Source: Botryosphaeria dothidea
Lineage: Eukaryota > Ascomycota > Dothideomycetes > Botryosphaeriales > Botryosphaeriaceae
Length of the DNA: 64,000 nucleotides
Direction of reading: 5' to 3'
Assembly (NCBI GenBank): GCA_011503125.2
Contig: WWBZ02000062.1
Coordinates: 1,798,001-1,862,000 of the forward strand
Part shown: in pieces, positions 46,207 through 57,427 of the stretch
How positions within the stretch are numbered: position 1 is the stretch's first letter
Layout: every line of letters starts with the position of its first letter
Notes under the pieces: generated by a model
Told to the model about the DNA's origin: nothing
Database searches by the model: none
What the model saw: the letters and a program-made list of their open reading frames with translations, nothing else
Position numbers and translations under genes: made by a program

Positions 46207-49200
46207 ATGACGTCTCCGCAGAACCAAAATGATGACCCCCGAATTGGTTCGTCGAGGGACAACTCCTCGTCTGCCACCGTCACCGGCATCAGCTCAGGCT
46301 CCAACTCGGCCTCCATCTCCGCTCTCTTCACCACCCTGATCCCGGTTGCCGTCTACGTCGCCGTCTGCCTCGTGATCTTCATCTTCTTCCGCCGCAAGTG
46401 CCCGCGAGTTTATGCGCCGCGCACCTTTCTATCGAGTCTGCATCCATAGTATGTCCCGTGCGCCGTCTCGTCTCGCCTAGATCTTTCGCTTACCGTCGTG
46501 TGCGCCGCAGCGAGCGCAGTGCGCCCTTACCCAACACCTGGTTCAGCTGGTTCAAGGAATTCTGGCGAGTGCCCGACACCTATATCCTGAACCACACGTC
46601 TGTCGATGCCTTCTTGTTCCTTCGTTTCCTCAGGGTGTTGAGGAACATCTGCCTGGTGGGGTGCTGTCTGACGTGGCCCATTCTCCTGCCGTTACACATA
46701 TGCGGCGGTGGGGACGGTCAGCAGCTCGACCGTCTGACCTTTGGAAACGTGAAGCATCCGAGCTGGTTCTTCGCCCACGGCTTCGTCGCATGGGCCTTTT
46801 TTGGTTAGTTGAATCATACATTGAAGGACAGAACTTTCTTTGACTAACCTTTTTTTTTTTTTTCCAGCATTCGTCCTGTACACCGTTTGCAGAGAATGCA
46901 TTTACGCTATCAACTTACGCCAGGCCTACCTGCTCAGCCCATTCTACGCCAATCGCGTCTCATCCAGGACCGTTCTGTTCACCTGCGTACCGGAGCAATT
47001 GTTGGATGAGGCCAAGCTACGGAAAGTCTTCGGAGACTCGGTGAAATCCGTATGGATCCCGAAGACATCTTGGGAGCTGGAGCGCCTTGTCCGGGAAAGA
47101 GACCAAACAGCGTCCCGCCTGCAGGATGCAGAGCTGGAATTGATCAACAAGACGAACATTGCTTGGAGGCGGATAGCCAAGAGTGGCCATCCCGACGTCG
47201 CAAAGCCGGAAAGAGATCTCGAGCACGGCCCTGTGGAGCATGAGCGGACCAATACGGCGACGACTACTAGCAACGAGAGCAAGGATGACAAGTCGGATTG
47301 GCAGCATGGCGTGGAACCTGTGAATATGAAGTTCGGTCCGGAAGGCCCCCCATTTGACGTTCCAGGATCGATAGCGGCCCAATGGATTCCCCAGGAAGAG
47401 CGCCCAGTTCACCGGCCGCTTGCCAATTTCTGTCGACGTGTGGACACTATCAGATGGACAAGGAAACGCTTGAAGAAACTAGGAAGAGAGATAAACAAGG
47501 TACGGAAGAGGGTCAACCGCGGAGATGCCGGCAGTTCTCTCCCTGCAGCCTTCATCGAATTCACTTCGCAGAACGAGGCTCAGGTCGCATACCAATCTCT
47601 TGCCCACCATCGGCCGTCTCATATGTCACAACGCTATATCGGCGTGCGTCCGTATGAAATTATCTGGCTCTCTTTGAGAATGCGCTGGTGGGAGCGTATC
47701 GCCCGTCGGTTTGGAATCATGACAGCAACTGCGTTGATGACTGTCTTCTGGTCAATTCCGTGTGCTTTTGTTGGAATGACCAGCAACATCAAATATCTCG
47801 CCACAATTATTCCATTTCTTGGCTGGATAGAGAAGTTGCCCCAAACTATAATCGGCTTCCTGACCGGTCTGCTGCCGGCTTTTGCTCTGTCTCTCCTGAT
47901 GGCAATAGTGCCGGGGATTCTGCGAGGTAAAACGTTCTGATTGCTGCATATCATGCTGAAGCTAACAAAGTTCGTAGTGCTGGCAAGAGCTGCCGGTGTC
48001 CCATCGCATTCGCTCGTCGAAATGTTTACGCAGCGAGCATACTTTGGATTTCAAGTGCTCCAAGTATTCCTCGTCACCACCTTTACCTCCTCGGCATCTG
48101 CATCCATCAGTAACGTCATCAAAAACCCCATGTCAGCGCGAGAGCTGTTGGCCGAAAGCCTACCTAAGGCATCCAATTTTTATCTCTCCTACATGATCAT
48201 CCAGTGCCTAGGACTTGGCGCGGGCCAGTTGTTGCACCTCTCTGGACTTTTCAAGTACCACATCGTCCAACGCTTTGGGCGCAATCCGAAGGTCATGTAC
48301 AGCAGATGGCATAGGCTGAGACGGGTTCACTGGGGTGGCATCTTGCCTGTGTTTATTAATCTGGGCGTCATCGGTAGGAGCTCGAACAATGCCACGCGAA
48401 ACCAAAGCAGAAGCGCTAACGTTGACACAGCACTCAGCTACTCAGTCATTGCACCGATTATCCTTGGATTCACCGCTGCGGGATGCTCGATCATGCATCT
48501 CGTCTACAAGTACAACCTTCTCTACGTGTTCGCATCGGAGTTCGATACCCGGGGACTTTCATACATACTGGCGCTCAAGCAGCTGCTTACTGGACTTTAC
48601 CTTGCCGAAGTTTGCCTTCTTGGCCTCTTCGCTTTGAAACTGGCATTCGGACCTGTCGTCATGATGTTTATCAGCATTACCGTCACAGCCGTTGTTCACA
48701 TCTCTCTCGATGAAGCCGTCGGACCCCTTCTCGAGAATCTTCCCCGCACACTTGCTGGTGAGAAAACCACGGATATTGCCCCCGGCCAAGAAGACTTCTC
48801 AGACTTTGGAGGGCCACACCCTGAAATCGGGAACCTACCCTTCGAGACTTCTCTACCCTTTGAGACGCCAGACCTGGAGGACCAAGAGCTTGCCCTCCAC
48901 GCAGATAATGGCCCGCGCAACGGCAACAACTCATCGAGAAGCGCAAGCTCAGGCCCGCACTCTCGATCCCGGTCCGCCGCCGAAGAAGACGAAGACGAAG
49001 CCTACGACTCCGACGCCTCCAGCACCTCCTCTTCCTCCCGCAAACATAAACCCGGCAACGCCCGCGCCCTCGAAGGCGCGGAAGGCTACCTCGCCACCGG
49101 TCTCACCCTCCTCAAAATGCTCGCCATGACGCACTTCCGGCCCTCCAGCGTCCCCGCTGACGACCCCGCCGCCCCATCCGACCCCGACCAGCCGCCGCAA

Positions 49201-49743
49201 CCCCCGCCGCAACCCTCCACGACCGAGAAAACCACCCGCGACGCCCTCGCCGCCGCGACCAAAGCCACCACCCTCCTCTCGACCCTCATCTCGCCGCCGC
49301 CGCCGCCACCAGACCGCACCGAGCGCCTCACCTTCCTCGAGAACGCCAAACACACCTTCCTCGGCTTCCTGCACCCCGAAATCTACCATGACTTCGCGCA
49401 CCTGCAGGCCCTGCTGCCCGCCGACATGCCCGACGTGACGGCCGGCGCCGCGCGCTTCGCCGACGCGTACGCGTCGCCCGCCATGATCAGCGGTGCGCCG
49501 CGCGTGTGGGTGCCGGACGACGGCGCGGCGGCGGGGTGCGGGCGGCAGGAGGTGGCGCATAGCGGTGCGATGACGGGGGTGGTTGGGGGGCTTGCGGCGC
49601 GGGTGGACGAGAAGGGCGCGATGGAGGTGGATCTGAACGAAGCGTGGGAGGACGTCGTTGGGGAGGGGGATAAGGGGGGTGGCGGCGGGAAGGTCTGGTT
49701 GAGGGACCCGGAGCTGGATTGGGGGAGGTGGCGGTGGTGGTGA
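46207..49743 (+). CDS. CSC1/OSCA (DUF221, RSN1-type) calcium-permeable channel
   Basis: Five exons, 46207-46448, 46511-46803, 46868-47926, 47978-48373 and 48431-49743, give about 1,100 residues. The N-terminal RSN1_TM unit has one helix near residue 40-60 (LIPVAVYVAVCLVIFIFF) and two more in exon 2-3. A cytosolic PHM7-type domain follows (RTVLFTCVPEQLLDEAKL ... AFIEFTSQNEAQVAYQ). The 7TM block lies at roughly residues 455-760 (VFWSIPCAFVGMTSNI, PSHSLVEMFTQRAYFGFQVL, ALSYSVIAPIILGFTAAGC). These proteins form osmo- or stretch-activated cation channels in plasma membrane or endomembranes. The tail of about 340 residues is acidic, Ser- and Pro-rich, and much more GC-rich in DNA. Intron 4 (57 nt, 48374-48430) has no stop and is a multiple of three. 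Intron 2 ends in a long T tract. Confidence 0.93.
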
Positions 49744-50153
49744 TTGTATAGTATTGTAGATATGTACATATGCATTTGATGGTTTCCTTTTCCTCAATGA
49801 TGGTGGAATGCATTGTGATGCTTGCGTAAGCAAGTGATACGTTCTTCGCTGGCGGGAGGCTTGGACATGAGTAGATGGATTCGACGTATCGGTTTAGTGC
49901 GAGTCGGTCGGGTACGTACGGCTACTTGAATCACCGATTCGGCAGGTGCGGATGTGAAACAGACTTTTCGTGTATCGTCTCGGTCGCCAAACCGTTAGCG
50001 GTGTAGGTTTATGGCGGAATTGCGTCGATGCGGGGTTGCGGAGGTCTCGGCACAGGTATCAACGTGCATTAAGTATAATTGCCGATTGCGCATCCAGATG
50101 GGAAGTTTTCGGCGACTGCTCTCTCAACGTCCTAGACGTTAAAGACTTACGGC
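49744..50153. other. Intergenic region
   Basis: No gene seen between the channel and P450 genes. Confidence 0.4.
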
Positions 50154-51833
50154 ATGCTGGAGCTTCTGCTTCTCGGTTTTGCAGCCGCCTACGTCATCTA
50201 TCAATGCTTCCTCCACCCACTTGCAAAGTACCCTGGGCCCTTTGTTGCTTCTTTCAGCAGTTTGTGGAAAGCGTACCATGTAATCAAGGGTGATCTGGAG
50301 TATGCGATCTTGAACTCGCACAGAAGATACGGAAAGTTTGTGCGGATTGGATCAAATCATTTGGACATCAGCGATGCAGCAGCGGTCAAAGATATCTACC
50401 TAGCGGGAAAATCGTTCGAGAAAAGGTACGACGACATGCACATCTGTTGCGGCAGTGACTGACCTGCCTGCAGCTCCTTTTATGATGCCTTCACAGCTCT
50501 CCGCCCCAATATCTTCGGGACAAGAGACGAGAATATCCATGCGGCAAGGAAAAAAGCCCTCGCGCCGGGCTTCTCCTTACAATCCGTCTCTCAGATGGAG
50601 CCTTTCATAGACGGCTGTCTCGAGAAGTTGATAGCTCGCCTTGACCAAGCAGCAGATGAGGGAGAAGCCATTGACCTCAAAGCATGGATATCCTTTTTCG
50701 TCATCGACGTCCTCGGAGAACTCGCCTTCTCCAGATCCTTCAACATGCTCGAAAAGGGCCAAAAAGAAGCGTTACCACCGCTGAGAGAGCATGTGAGACA
50801 GCCCGTCCCCCATCAATCACAACCTCAAGCTGACATCCGCAGGTCTTCCTCGCCATGCTCACCGGCCAATTCCCCTCCATCATCCCCTGCGTAAACAAAT
50901 ACCTCCCCCTGCTCCCCATCCCCTCCCTCCAACGCGTAATCCAAGGCCGCATGAAGCTCCGCCAGGTACGTACCTCCCCCCATCACCACCAGCCACAATC
51001 CCGCCAGCATTTCCAACACCCTCCCCCAACAGCTCGCCATCGCCAGCGTGCAAGCCCGCCTCTCCCGCCCCGACCCCACCCGGCGCGACCTCCTCGGCAA
51101 GCTCTTCGACGAGCACCGCAGCGGCGCGCTCGACCTAGCCGACATCCAGACCGAAGCCTTCGGCTTCCTCATCGCCGGCTCGCACACGACCGCCACCACC
51201 ACCGCCCTCCTGCTCTGGCACCTCCTGCACGCCCCGGCCGCGCTCGCCGCGCTCGCCGCCGAAATCGCCGCCATCGACACCCCCGAGGGGCCCTGCTACC
51301 CCTACGCGCGCACCACCGGCGCCAGGTACCTCGCCGCCGCAGTCCTCGAGACGCACCGCATCACCCCGGTCTTCACGATGCCGCTGATGCGCGCCGTGCC
51401 GCGCGCGGGGGCGCTCGTCGCAGGGCGACCCATCCCCGGCGGCACGGACGTCAGCGTGACGAACCACGCGCTGCACCACGATCCGGCCGTGTTTGGGGAG
51501 GACCTGGAGCGGTTCGTGCCGGAGCGGTGGTTGGATGGCGGGGGAGGAGGAGGAGGAGGAGGAGGAGGAGGAGGAGGAGGAGGAGGAGGAGGAGGGGAGG
51601 CGGCGGGCAGGAAGGACGTGCTGATGCATTTTGGCGCGGGCCACCGGGCGTGTACGGGGCGGAATTTGGCGAGCGTGGAGATACACAAGGTGTGCGTGTC
51701 GTTGTTGGCGAGGTATGAGTTTGAGGTCGTGGGGGATGGGGGAAGGGAGGGAGGCGGGATGCCGCCGATGACGAGTTTTGGGATTTCGGATTTGGACGGC
51801 GGGTTGGTGGTGAGGGTGAAGAGGAGGGGGTGA
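50154..51833 (+). CDS. Cytochrome P450 monooxygenase with a polyglycine insert
   Basis: Four exons, 50154-50425, 50474-50792, 50843-50965 and 51033-51833 (introns of 48-67 nt), give about 504 residues. Anchor helix LELLLLGFAAAYVIYQCF, hinge HPLAKYPGPF, I-helix GFLIAGSHTTA, ExxR as LETHRITP, PERW as RFVPERWLDG and haem loop FGAGHRACTG are all present, so the fold looks complete. The start of the chain and the SFYDAFTALRPNIFGTRD motif recall the benzoate-4-monooxygenase / pisatin-demethylase side of the family, but the substrate is unknown. Between WLD and the haem loop the gene encodes 20 consecutive glycines. The last exon is strikingly GC-rich. Its 3' end faces a salicylate-hydroxylase-like gene about 200 bases away. 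Confidence 0.92.
51543..51593 (+). repeat. (GGA)17 microsatellite coding for glycine
   Basis: Seventeen GGA codons in a row, flanked by GGC, GGG and GGG, give 20 glycines. The tract sits in the loop before the haem-binding Cys and is a natural site of length polymorphism in multiples of three. Confidence 0.92.
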
Positions 51834-52030
51834 TGGTCGTGCGGAAGCGCGAGGTTTGGGGTTTTGGTGGTGTTGGATGGCTGCTTTTTTGCTTTGATCT
51901 CTCATTTTCCTGAATATTTCACGTCAATAGATGATTGCTCCGAAGATGGGTTTGACGTGGTATAATCTATTTCCAGCACGCTCCGAAAGAAGATATATGA
52001 ACAGGTGACTATGTGCAGAACCTACACAAT

Positions 52031-53441
52031 CTACAACGATGCGCCATTTTGCTCCACACCCTTCAACAGCTTCAGATACTCATCCGCCGCAATCTGCATA
52101 CAATCGTGCCCGTAGATCTTCTTCTGCACATCGGCATCCGCCCACTTATCCGGCACCGCACCGCCCTTCTTGTCCTTGAGCGCAGCAAACTGCTTATCGC
52201 GCTCCTCCTTGGCGGCACCATCACCCAGATGTAGCGCCCGGCCGGAAGCAGCGGCAAGCTCGACCAGGGTCTCGGCGCGCTCCTTACGCAGCGATTGGTA
52301 CACGCGGAAGGTCTTGTTGATAGTTTCGGGGCTCTGATCTGGCATGCGCGAGAGAATTTCACCCAGCACTGCAGCGTCCTCAATGGCTTGAGCAGCACCC
52401 TGAGCCAGGTGCGGGAGCGTCGGGTGGCAGGCGTCGCCGACCAGCGCAATCTGGCCATTCACCCAGGTGGGTATGGGAGCGTGGACGCGGAGCTTCCACT
52501 CGCAGACCTCGCCCTCCGGAACGAGGTCGAGCATGCGGTTGATCATGGGGCAGAAGTCGCCAAAGACCCTCAGCATCTCGGACTTGGAGCCCTTGGTGGT
52601 GTAGGTGATGGAGGGCGCATCGGCGAAGTTCTTGTCCGGCTGGACGGTGGAGAGGTTGTAGATGTTCTTGCTCGAGACGGGGTAGGCGATGATGTGGCGC
52701 TTCTCGCCGATCCAGCGGATGACGGCGTCCGAGTCGATGAGCTTCAGCAGCTCGGGATCGTGCTTCATCTCGTCGCGGGTGAGCATGATGCGGTAGGCGG
52801 CCTGGCCGGTGTCGACGATCGAGGCGTCAATCTTCAGCTCGCGCAGCATCTGGTCGCGGACGACGCTCTTGACGCCGTCTGCGGCCAGGACGAGGTCGGC
52901 CTCGAGTTCGAAAGGCTCGCCCTCGCGCGGCGCCATCAGCAGGCGCGGCTTGGGGCCCCATGATACCACCTCCTTGACCGTTGTGCTAAAGTGGAACTTG
53001 ATGGCGCTCTCGCGCTTGCAGCCTTCGTACAGCGAGCCGGCCAGCGAGGAGCGGTGGCCGACCATGTGGGGGAAGCCATAGGTCTCGTGGATGTAGCGCA
53101 GGTCGACGTGGGCAAGTTCTCCGTCAGTGGAGCCCTGGCGAATGCTCGTCTCGTACAACGGCACGGCCTCGGCCTCGATGTCCTTCCACACGCCCAGGCG
53201 ATCAAGAATGCGCGCCATGTTGGGCGCTAGCTGGATGCCGGCTCCAACGAAGCCCAGATTGGAGGCAATTTCGTAAACATCGACGTGCTTGAAGCCCTTG
53301 CGGGCGAGAGCGAGAGCGCAGGTCAGGCCACCCATGCCTGTACAGGAGTAAGTGAGTGAGCGGAGCACGCGTAGCTGCACAAGACGGGAGACACGTACCT
53401 GCGCCGACAATGGCGACGCGCAGATCCTTGTTTGCTTCCAT
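52031..53441 (-). CDS. FAD-dependent monooxygenase, salicylate-hydroxylase-like
   Basis: Two exons on the minus strand, 53441-53399 and 53337-52031 (61-nt intron), give about 449 residues, usual for group A flavin monooxygenases. The intron splits the Rossmann motif, which reads VAIVGAGGMGGLTCALALA after splicing. Further marks: the DG motif in DLVLAADGVKS and the GD motif in ALVGDACHPTLPHLAQGAAQ. These place it with salicylate 1-monooxygenase and related aromatic hydroxylases using NAD(P)H and oxygen. No signal peptide. A much longer unspliced open frame exists upstream, but it lacks the GxGxxG motif, so the spliced form is preferred. It is convergent with the P450 at 50154, which could act in the same oxidative route, but this is only suggested by position. 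Confidence 0.92.
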
Positions 53442-56117
53442 TTTGGGGCGAGAGCGAGAGCTGGAGGGTCAATGGAGGGCATGTTTGGCGGGCGAGGGTG
53501 CAGATATAGGACTGGGCGTGTTTCGTTGCGATTGCGCAGCTGGATCGCGGCAAGATTAATCGGAAGGCGTGGGGTAGGGCGCAGAGGGCAGGACAGCCCC
53601 GCCCCCGCCAGAAGGAAGTGCGTCACCCGCAACACGGGAGCAGCCGGTCTCGGTAGCTGGCGGCTGCTCGTCCACCTGCCGGCGGCCTATCCGCTGAGCC
53701 CAGAAGTAGGCGGCGTGGCCGGCCATGCGCGCCATTCGCACGCCGGGCGCAAGGAAAAGCCCCCGCCGCGCCGCCGTCGAGAGGTGTTGTTGCGCCTTCT
53801 CGGGCTGTCTGGGCGGCAGTGTCGGGAGTACTTCAACACGCCGACCGCGCGACTGACTCGGACTTACTCTGGCCTTGCACGCCGCCCGAGGCCTACCTCT
53901 CCGGTCCGAGGTGGCTGCACAGGAAGAGTCCTCTGCCCTACAGCGCCGAACTCGTTCTCTCTTTGCTGCTCCTTCGACCGGTCGTGTGGAAATGCCTTCA
54001 TCCAATGCCGCAAGAGCTCTTCTCTACAACTGAGCCTATTCCTGCCTATCGTCGGCATCCCCACTCTACTTGCTTGATCAGCGTATCAGCATCAGAGAAC
54101 CCACCTCAAGGGCCTTGGGAGGAAGGTGCTCACTATAAACCCGCTTCTGCATCGCCATTTATTGCCATCTTGGAGTTTCCCGACTCATGCACAGCTGCTT
54201 CTCCGGGTAAGATGCTTCGGATATACCGAGTCGCCTGAGGCTGAAGCATGCATGCGCTATCACAACCCTTCGGACCTTGCAACCTACTGGTAAGCAGACG
54301 CGAAGATCATCACGATAAACATCTGGCTTTATGAAACTTGCCAAGATCATGTCTTCTCTGAGCGCATGTTTCACTTACCAGCAGCCCCACTGCTTGTTCC
54401 GATACCGATGCGAGAACTCCGATTCCGGCCTGACGACATGGTTTGCAGCAGCCGCGACACGATGTGCGGAAGGGCCAAAGTCGCTGAAAGATAAAATGAC
54501 TGTCTCAATGTCTGGTAATACGGTGACGCAGGGCTGCAACACCTCCCTCTCCAACCATACTTGGTCACGGCCGGCCGAGGCAGATGAGGCGCGGTGCTCC
54601 ATTTTGGAGAGAACAGACGAACCACGGTTTTGCAATTTTGATGAACCCGCGGTCAAGAGCTTTCTGGGTTTCCTGCAGTGATATCTGATTGGAATCGTTC
54701 CAGAATTCTCCCTGAAAGGGTCTTGCCAGCTCACATCCCGGCCAGCAATTTGCCTCCCTCACAGCCAGGAAACAGCGAGGACATCAAGCATAGCACTTAC
54801 ACCTACACTCCAGAACGTTCAAGCTTTCTTTCTTAACTCACAGTCTTGCTTCTTTAATTTCTCTGTTGTCAAAGTCCGAATAGCCTTTTCTTTCTCACAT
54901 GTCTCAATCTCCTTGCTGTCTGCTTGAGACGGTCTTCAATGTACACCTGCTAGTACCTGATTGCTAGCTCGGCGACTTTCAACGCCGTGAAGAGAGTCAG
55001 AAGAACTCCCCTCCCCGGGTCCGGTTTTTGGGTTAGACTTTTCGATTGAAGTCAAAAGTACGTCGACGGCGCACCAATGGCATTTCCACCTACGGCCATT
55101 CTATGGCAACGGTCGTCATAGGGTGTGGAGGCTCCCGCTGGAGTCTCCTGCTGGGCCTGCCTGGTCAGAGCCAGAGGGCTAGAAAGTCTCGATGAACACC
55201 GTCGTTCATGGGTAGGCGTCACTCTTTCAGGGACGACGACCCTTGAATCTGCTTCTAAGACTGCGCTTGAGTCTACACAGTAATTCAACAGCTTTACGAA
55301 GCTTTGAAATAGATGCCATTGGGAGCAGTTGCAAGCGCTGATCTCATGATCCCGAAGTCAGTTCACGAGCTTGGCCCCACAGTCTCGCTCTGATCTCAAG
55401 GAACCCGCGGAAAACAAACACATCTCGACGAATGATCATTGCCGTGTGCCAGCAAATGGTGGAACCGGACATGGCACAAGGCGCCTGAGGATAGCTTATT
55501 TGCGGCTTGGCTTGGCCCCCCACCCCCCCCCCCCCCCCCCCCCCAACGACAGTGGAGCTGCAACAATCGAGAACGTCCCCGTTCGCTTTGCTTGAGGTCA
55601 GCACACCCGCTCTGAGAAGTAACTCGTCAGGAAATGACGATTGTGCAGGCAATGAATCAATGTTTCGTTCCTGGGCCGTTGAGGCGGCTCCTCCGGTAGT
55701 ATGTCTGGGGAAAGACGTCCGTGCTTACCAGGGCGCGCAAGCACCACCCTGCTCCGAGTCCTCCGCAACTCTCCGTTGTACAACCCAAACCTGTTTATAC
55801 GCAAATGACCGTCGGGCCAAGACAACATCACCGACTTCTAACCTTCGCACTCTATCCTCCTCACTCGTCCCCTCTCATTTCTCCGCTCTAAGAATAGCGA
55901 CACTGCTGAGGACCTGCCTGGATGCGGTCTTCCGAGCACTCCTTTTGAGTGGAAAAACTGGATGTATATAAGCATGACCACAAGCTTGCCTCTCTTTGAA
56001 TTATCCTCTTAAGCAAGTCTTTCTCTATTCAAGCTTACGAGGCAAAGCTGCATTCGCTCTCTTCGCAAAAGTCTCTCTTTTCCAAAAACAAACATATACC
56101 TCCAAAACCCCGCCACA
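53442..56117. other. Long gene-poor stretch with a poly-C tract
   Basis: 2.7 kb with no supported gene. Scattered open frames up to 240 codons in the first part overlap the divergent promoter and have Arg-rich, non-protein-like composition. A 22-C run lies at 55523-55544. Confidence 0.4.
55523..55544. repeat. Poly-C tract, 22 bases
   Basis: Uninterrupted C run preceded by CCCCCA; the second such tract in the window. Confidence 0.9.
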
Positions 56118-56813
56118 ATGAAGGTAACCACCTCCCTCCTCACGCTCGCCCTCGCCGGCATGAGCCTGGCCATCCCCGCCCCCATCCCCGAAGACACTCT
56201 CCCCGACCCGCCGGAGGGCACGCTCAACTTCACCGAGCTCATCGAGCCGCAAGGCCCCGGCTACAACGTCCTGCTGGGCGTCGAGACGTACGTCACGCGC
56301 ACCCCAGCGCTTTGCGCATAAAACACTGACGGCCCCGCGTCCGCAGCGCGCCGAACAAGGACAAGGCCATCGTCGCCTGGGCGTACGGCCGCTTCCAGTG
56401 CACCGAGCGGCAGCTGGTGTCCAAGGGCGCCAACGACTTCTGTGGCAAGGAGCTGACCTTCGACCGCGTGCCCGAGCTAGACGGCCAGAACGAGGCCACG
56501 GGCCCGCAGGAGAAGATCACGATCCAGTTCCAGGGCTGCGACGACGCGAGCGCGGACGGCGACTACTCGAACATCGTCATCCAGGACTCGACCGGGTATT
56601 TCGACTGCAACGGCGACCGCGAGCTGCACGGGTGCGACTACAACAACAGCGAGCTGGATACCGATCTGGCTGCCTTCTTGTCGGTGAGTGCGAGACGGGC
56701 GCGTAACGTGATTGGCGATCGTGTGCTGATGGTGTTGGCAGTGCGGAAACTACGCGTACACTCCTGGAGACAACTCGGGAGACAACGATGGCCCCGGCGA
56801 GGGCGACGGCGGT

Positions 56814-56845
<32 letters not shown>

Positions 56846-56906
56846 TGGCGACGATGGCGACGACGGCGACGACGGCGACGATGGCGAGGATGATTCCGAC
56901 GACTGA
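56118..56906 (+). CDS. Small secreted Cys protein with acidic Gly-Asp tail
   Basis: Three exons, 56118-56287, 56347-56683 and 56742-56906 (introns of 59 and 58 nt), give about 223 residues. Signal peptide MKVTTSLLTLALAGMSLAIP, a body with six cysteines (FQCTE, DFCGK, QGCDD, FDCNG, HGCDY, SCGNY) and then a tail of Gly-Asp-Asp repeats. The six Cys would allow three disulfides. Size, secretion and lack of recognised domain fit an effector-like or wall protein, but no function is claimed. The acidic tail would bind cations or basic polymers. The start is fixed by the signal peptide and a CACAATG context. Confidence 0.8.
56811..56891 (+). repeat. Coding 9-bp tandem repeat, eight GDD units plus one GED
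   Basis: GGC-GAT-GAC-type units with only third-base differences encode (Gly-Asp-Asp)8 then Gly-Glu-Asp at the C-terminus of the secreted protein. Confidence 0.9.
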
Positions 56907-57427
56907 GTTCACAGCCCCTAGCAGCTGCGGAAAGTTTGGAGCTCTCGGCCGGGTTCATCCCTCGTTTCTGCTTCTCCGGATCGCTCTGAGTTCCTTCCTG
57001 GTCTGCACGGGCCCGTTCATAGAGTATAGCTCGAATTTCCATATCTGTATTATAAGTTATCGAGGCTCCGCCGCATATTTGTGACCTTGATATCGAATGA
57101 AGACGGCTCAAGAACCCACCTATATGAGCCAGACAGGACAGACGCTGGCCTTAGTATTTCATGGAATGATGGATCCAAAATCGTCTTGACTTCGCAGGGA
57201 CGTATGAAGTCCAGCTCCGGGCGCAAGAAACAAAAAACTTTCCTTCGACGATTCAACATTGATCCTCAATCCAGGGCAAACCCCGAGAGCGCGACTCGAG
57301 CCCAATGGATCCATCCCGGCAATCGTCCTTTCCAAACACGAAGTCGGCACGTAGCACGGCAGCATCGAAAAACCATTGGTGCATTACTGATGTTCATTAG
57401 GAAGACAAAAAAGAAAAAAACAAAACG
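56907..57427. other. Intergenic region between convergent genes
   Basis: No gene; terminators of both flanking genes must lie here. Confidence 0.4.

Noticed and set aside
48949..49833. Long antisense frame over the 3' end of the channel gene, and similar ones over the GC-rich exons at 25.6-26.3 kb and 51.1-51.9 kb
   Set aside because: Pro/Arg/Gly-rich shadows of GC-rich coding exons; no motifs.
53352..54077. 241-codon plus-strand frame upstream of the flavin monooxygenase
   Set aside because: Overlaps the start of that gene and has Arg-rich composition without any domain mark.
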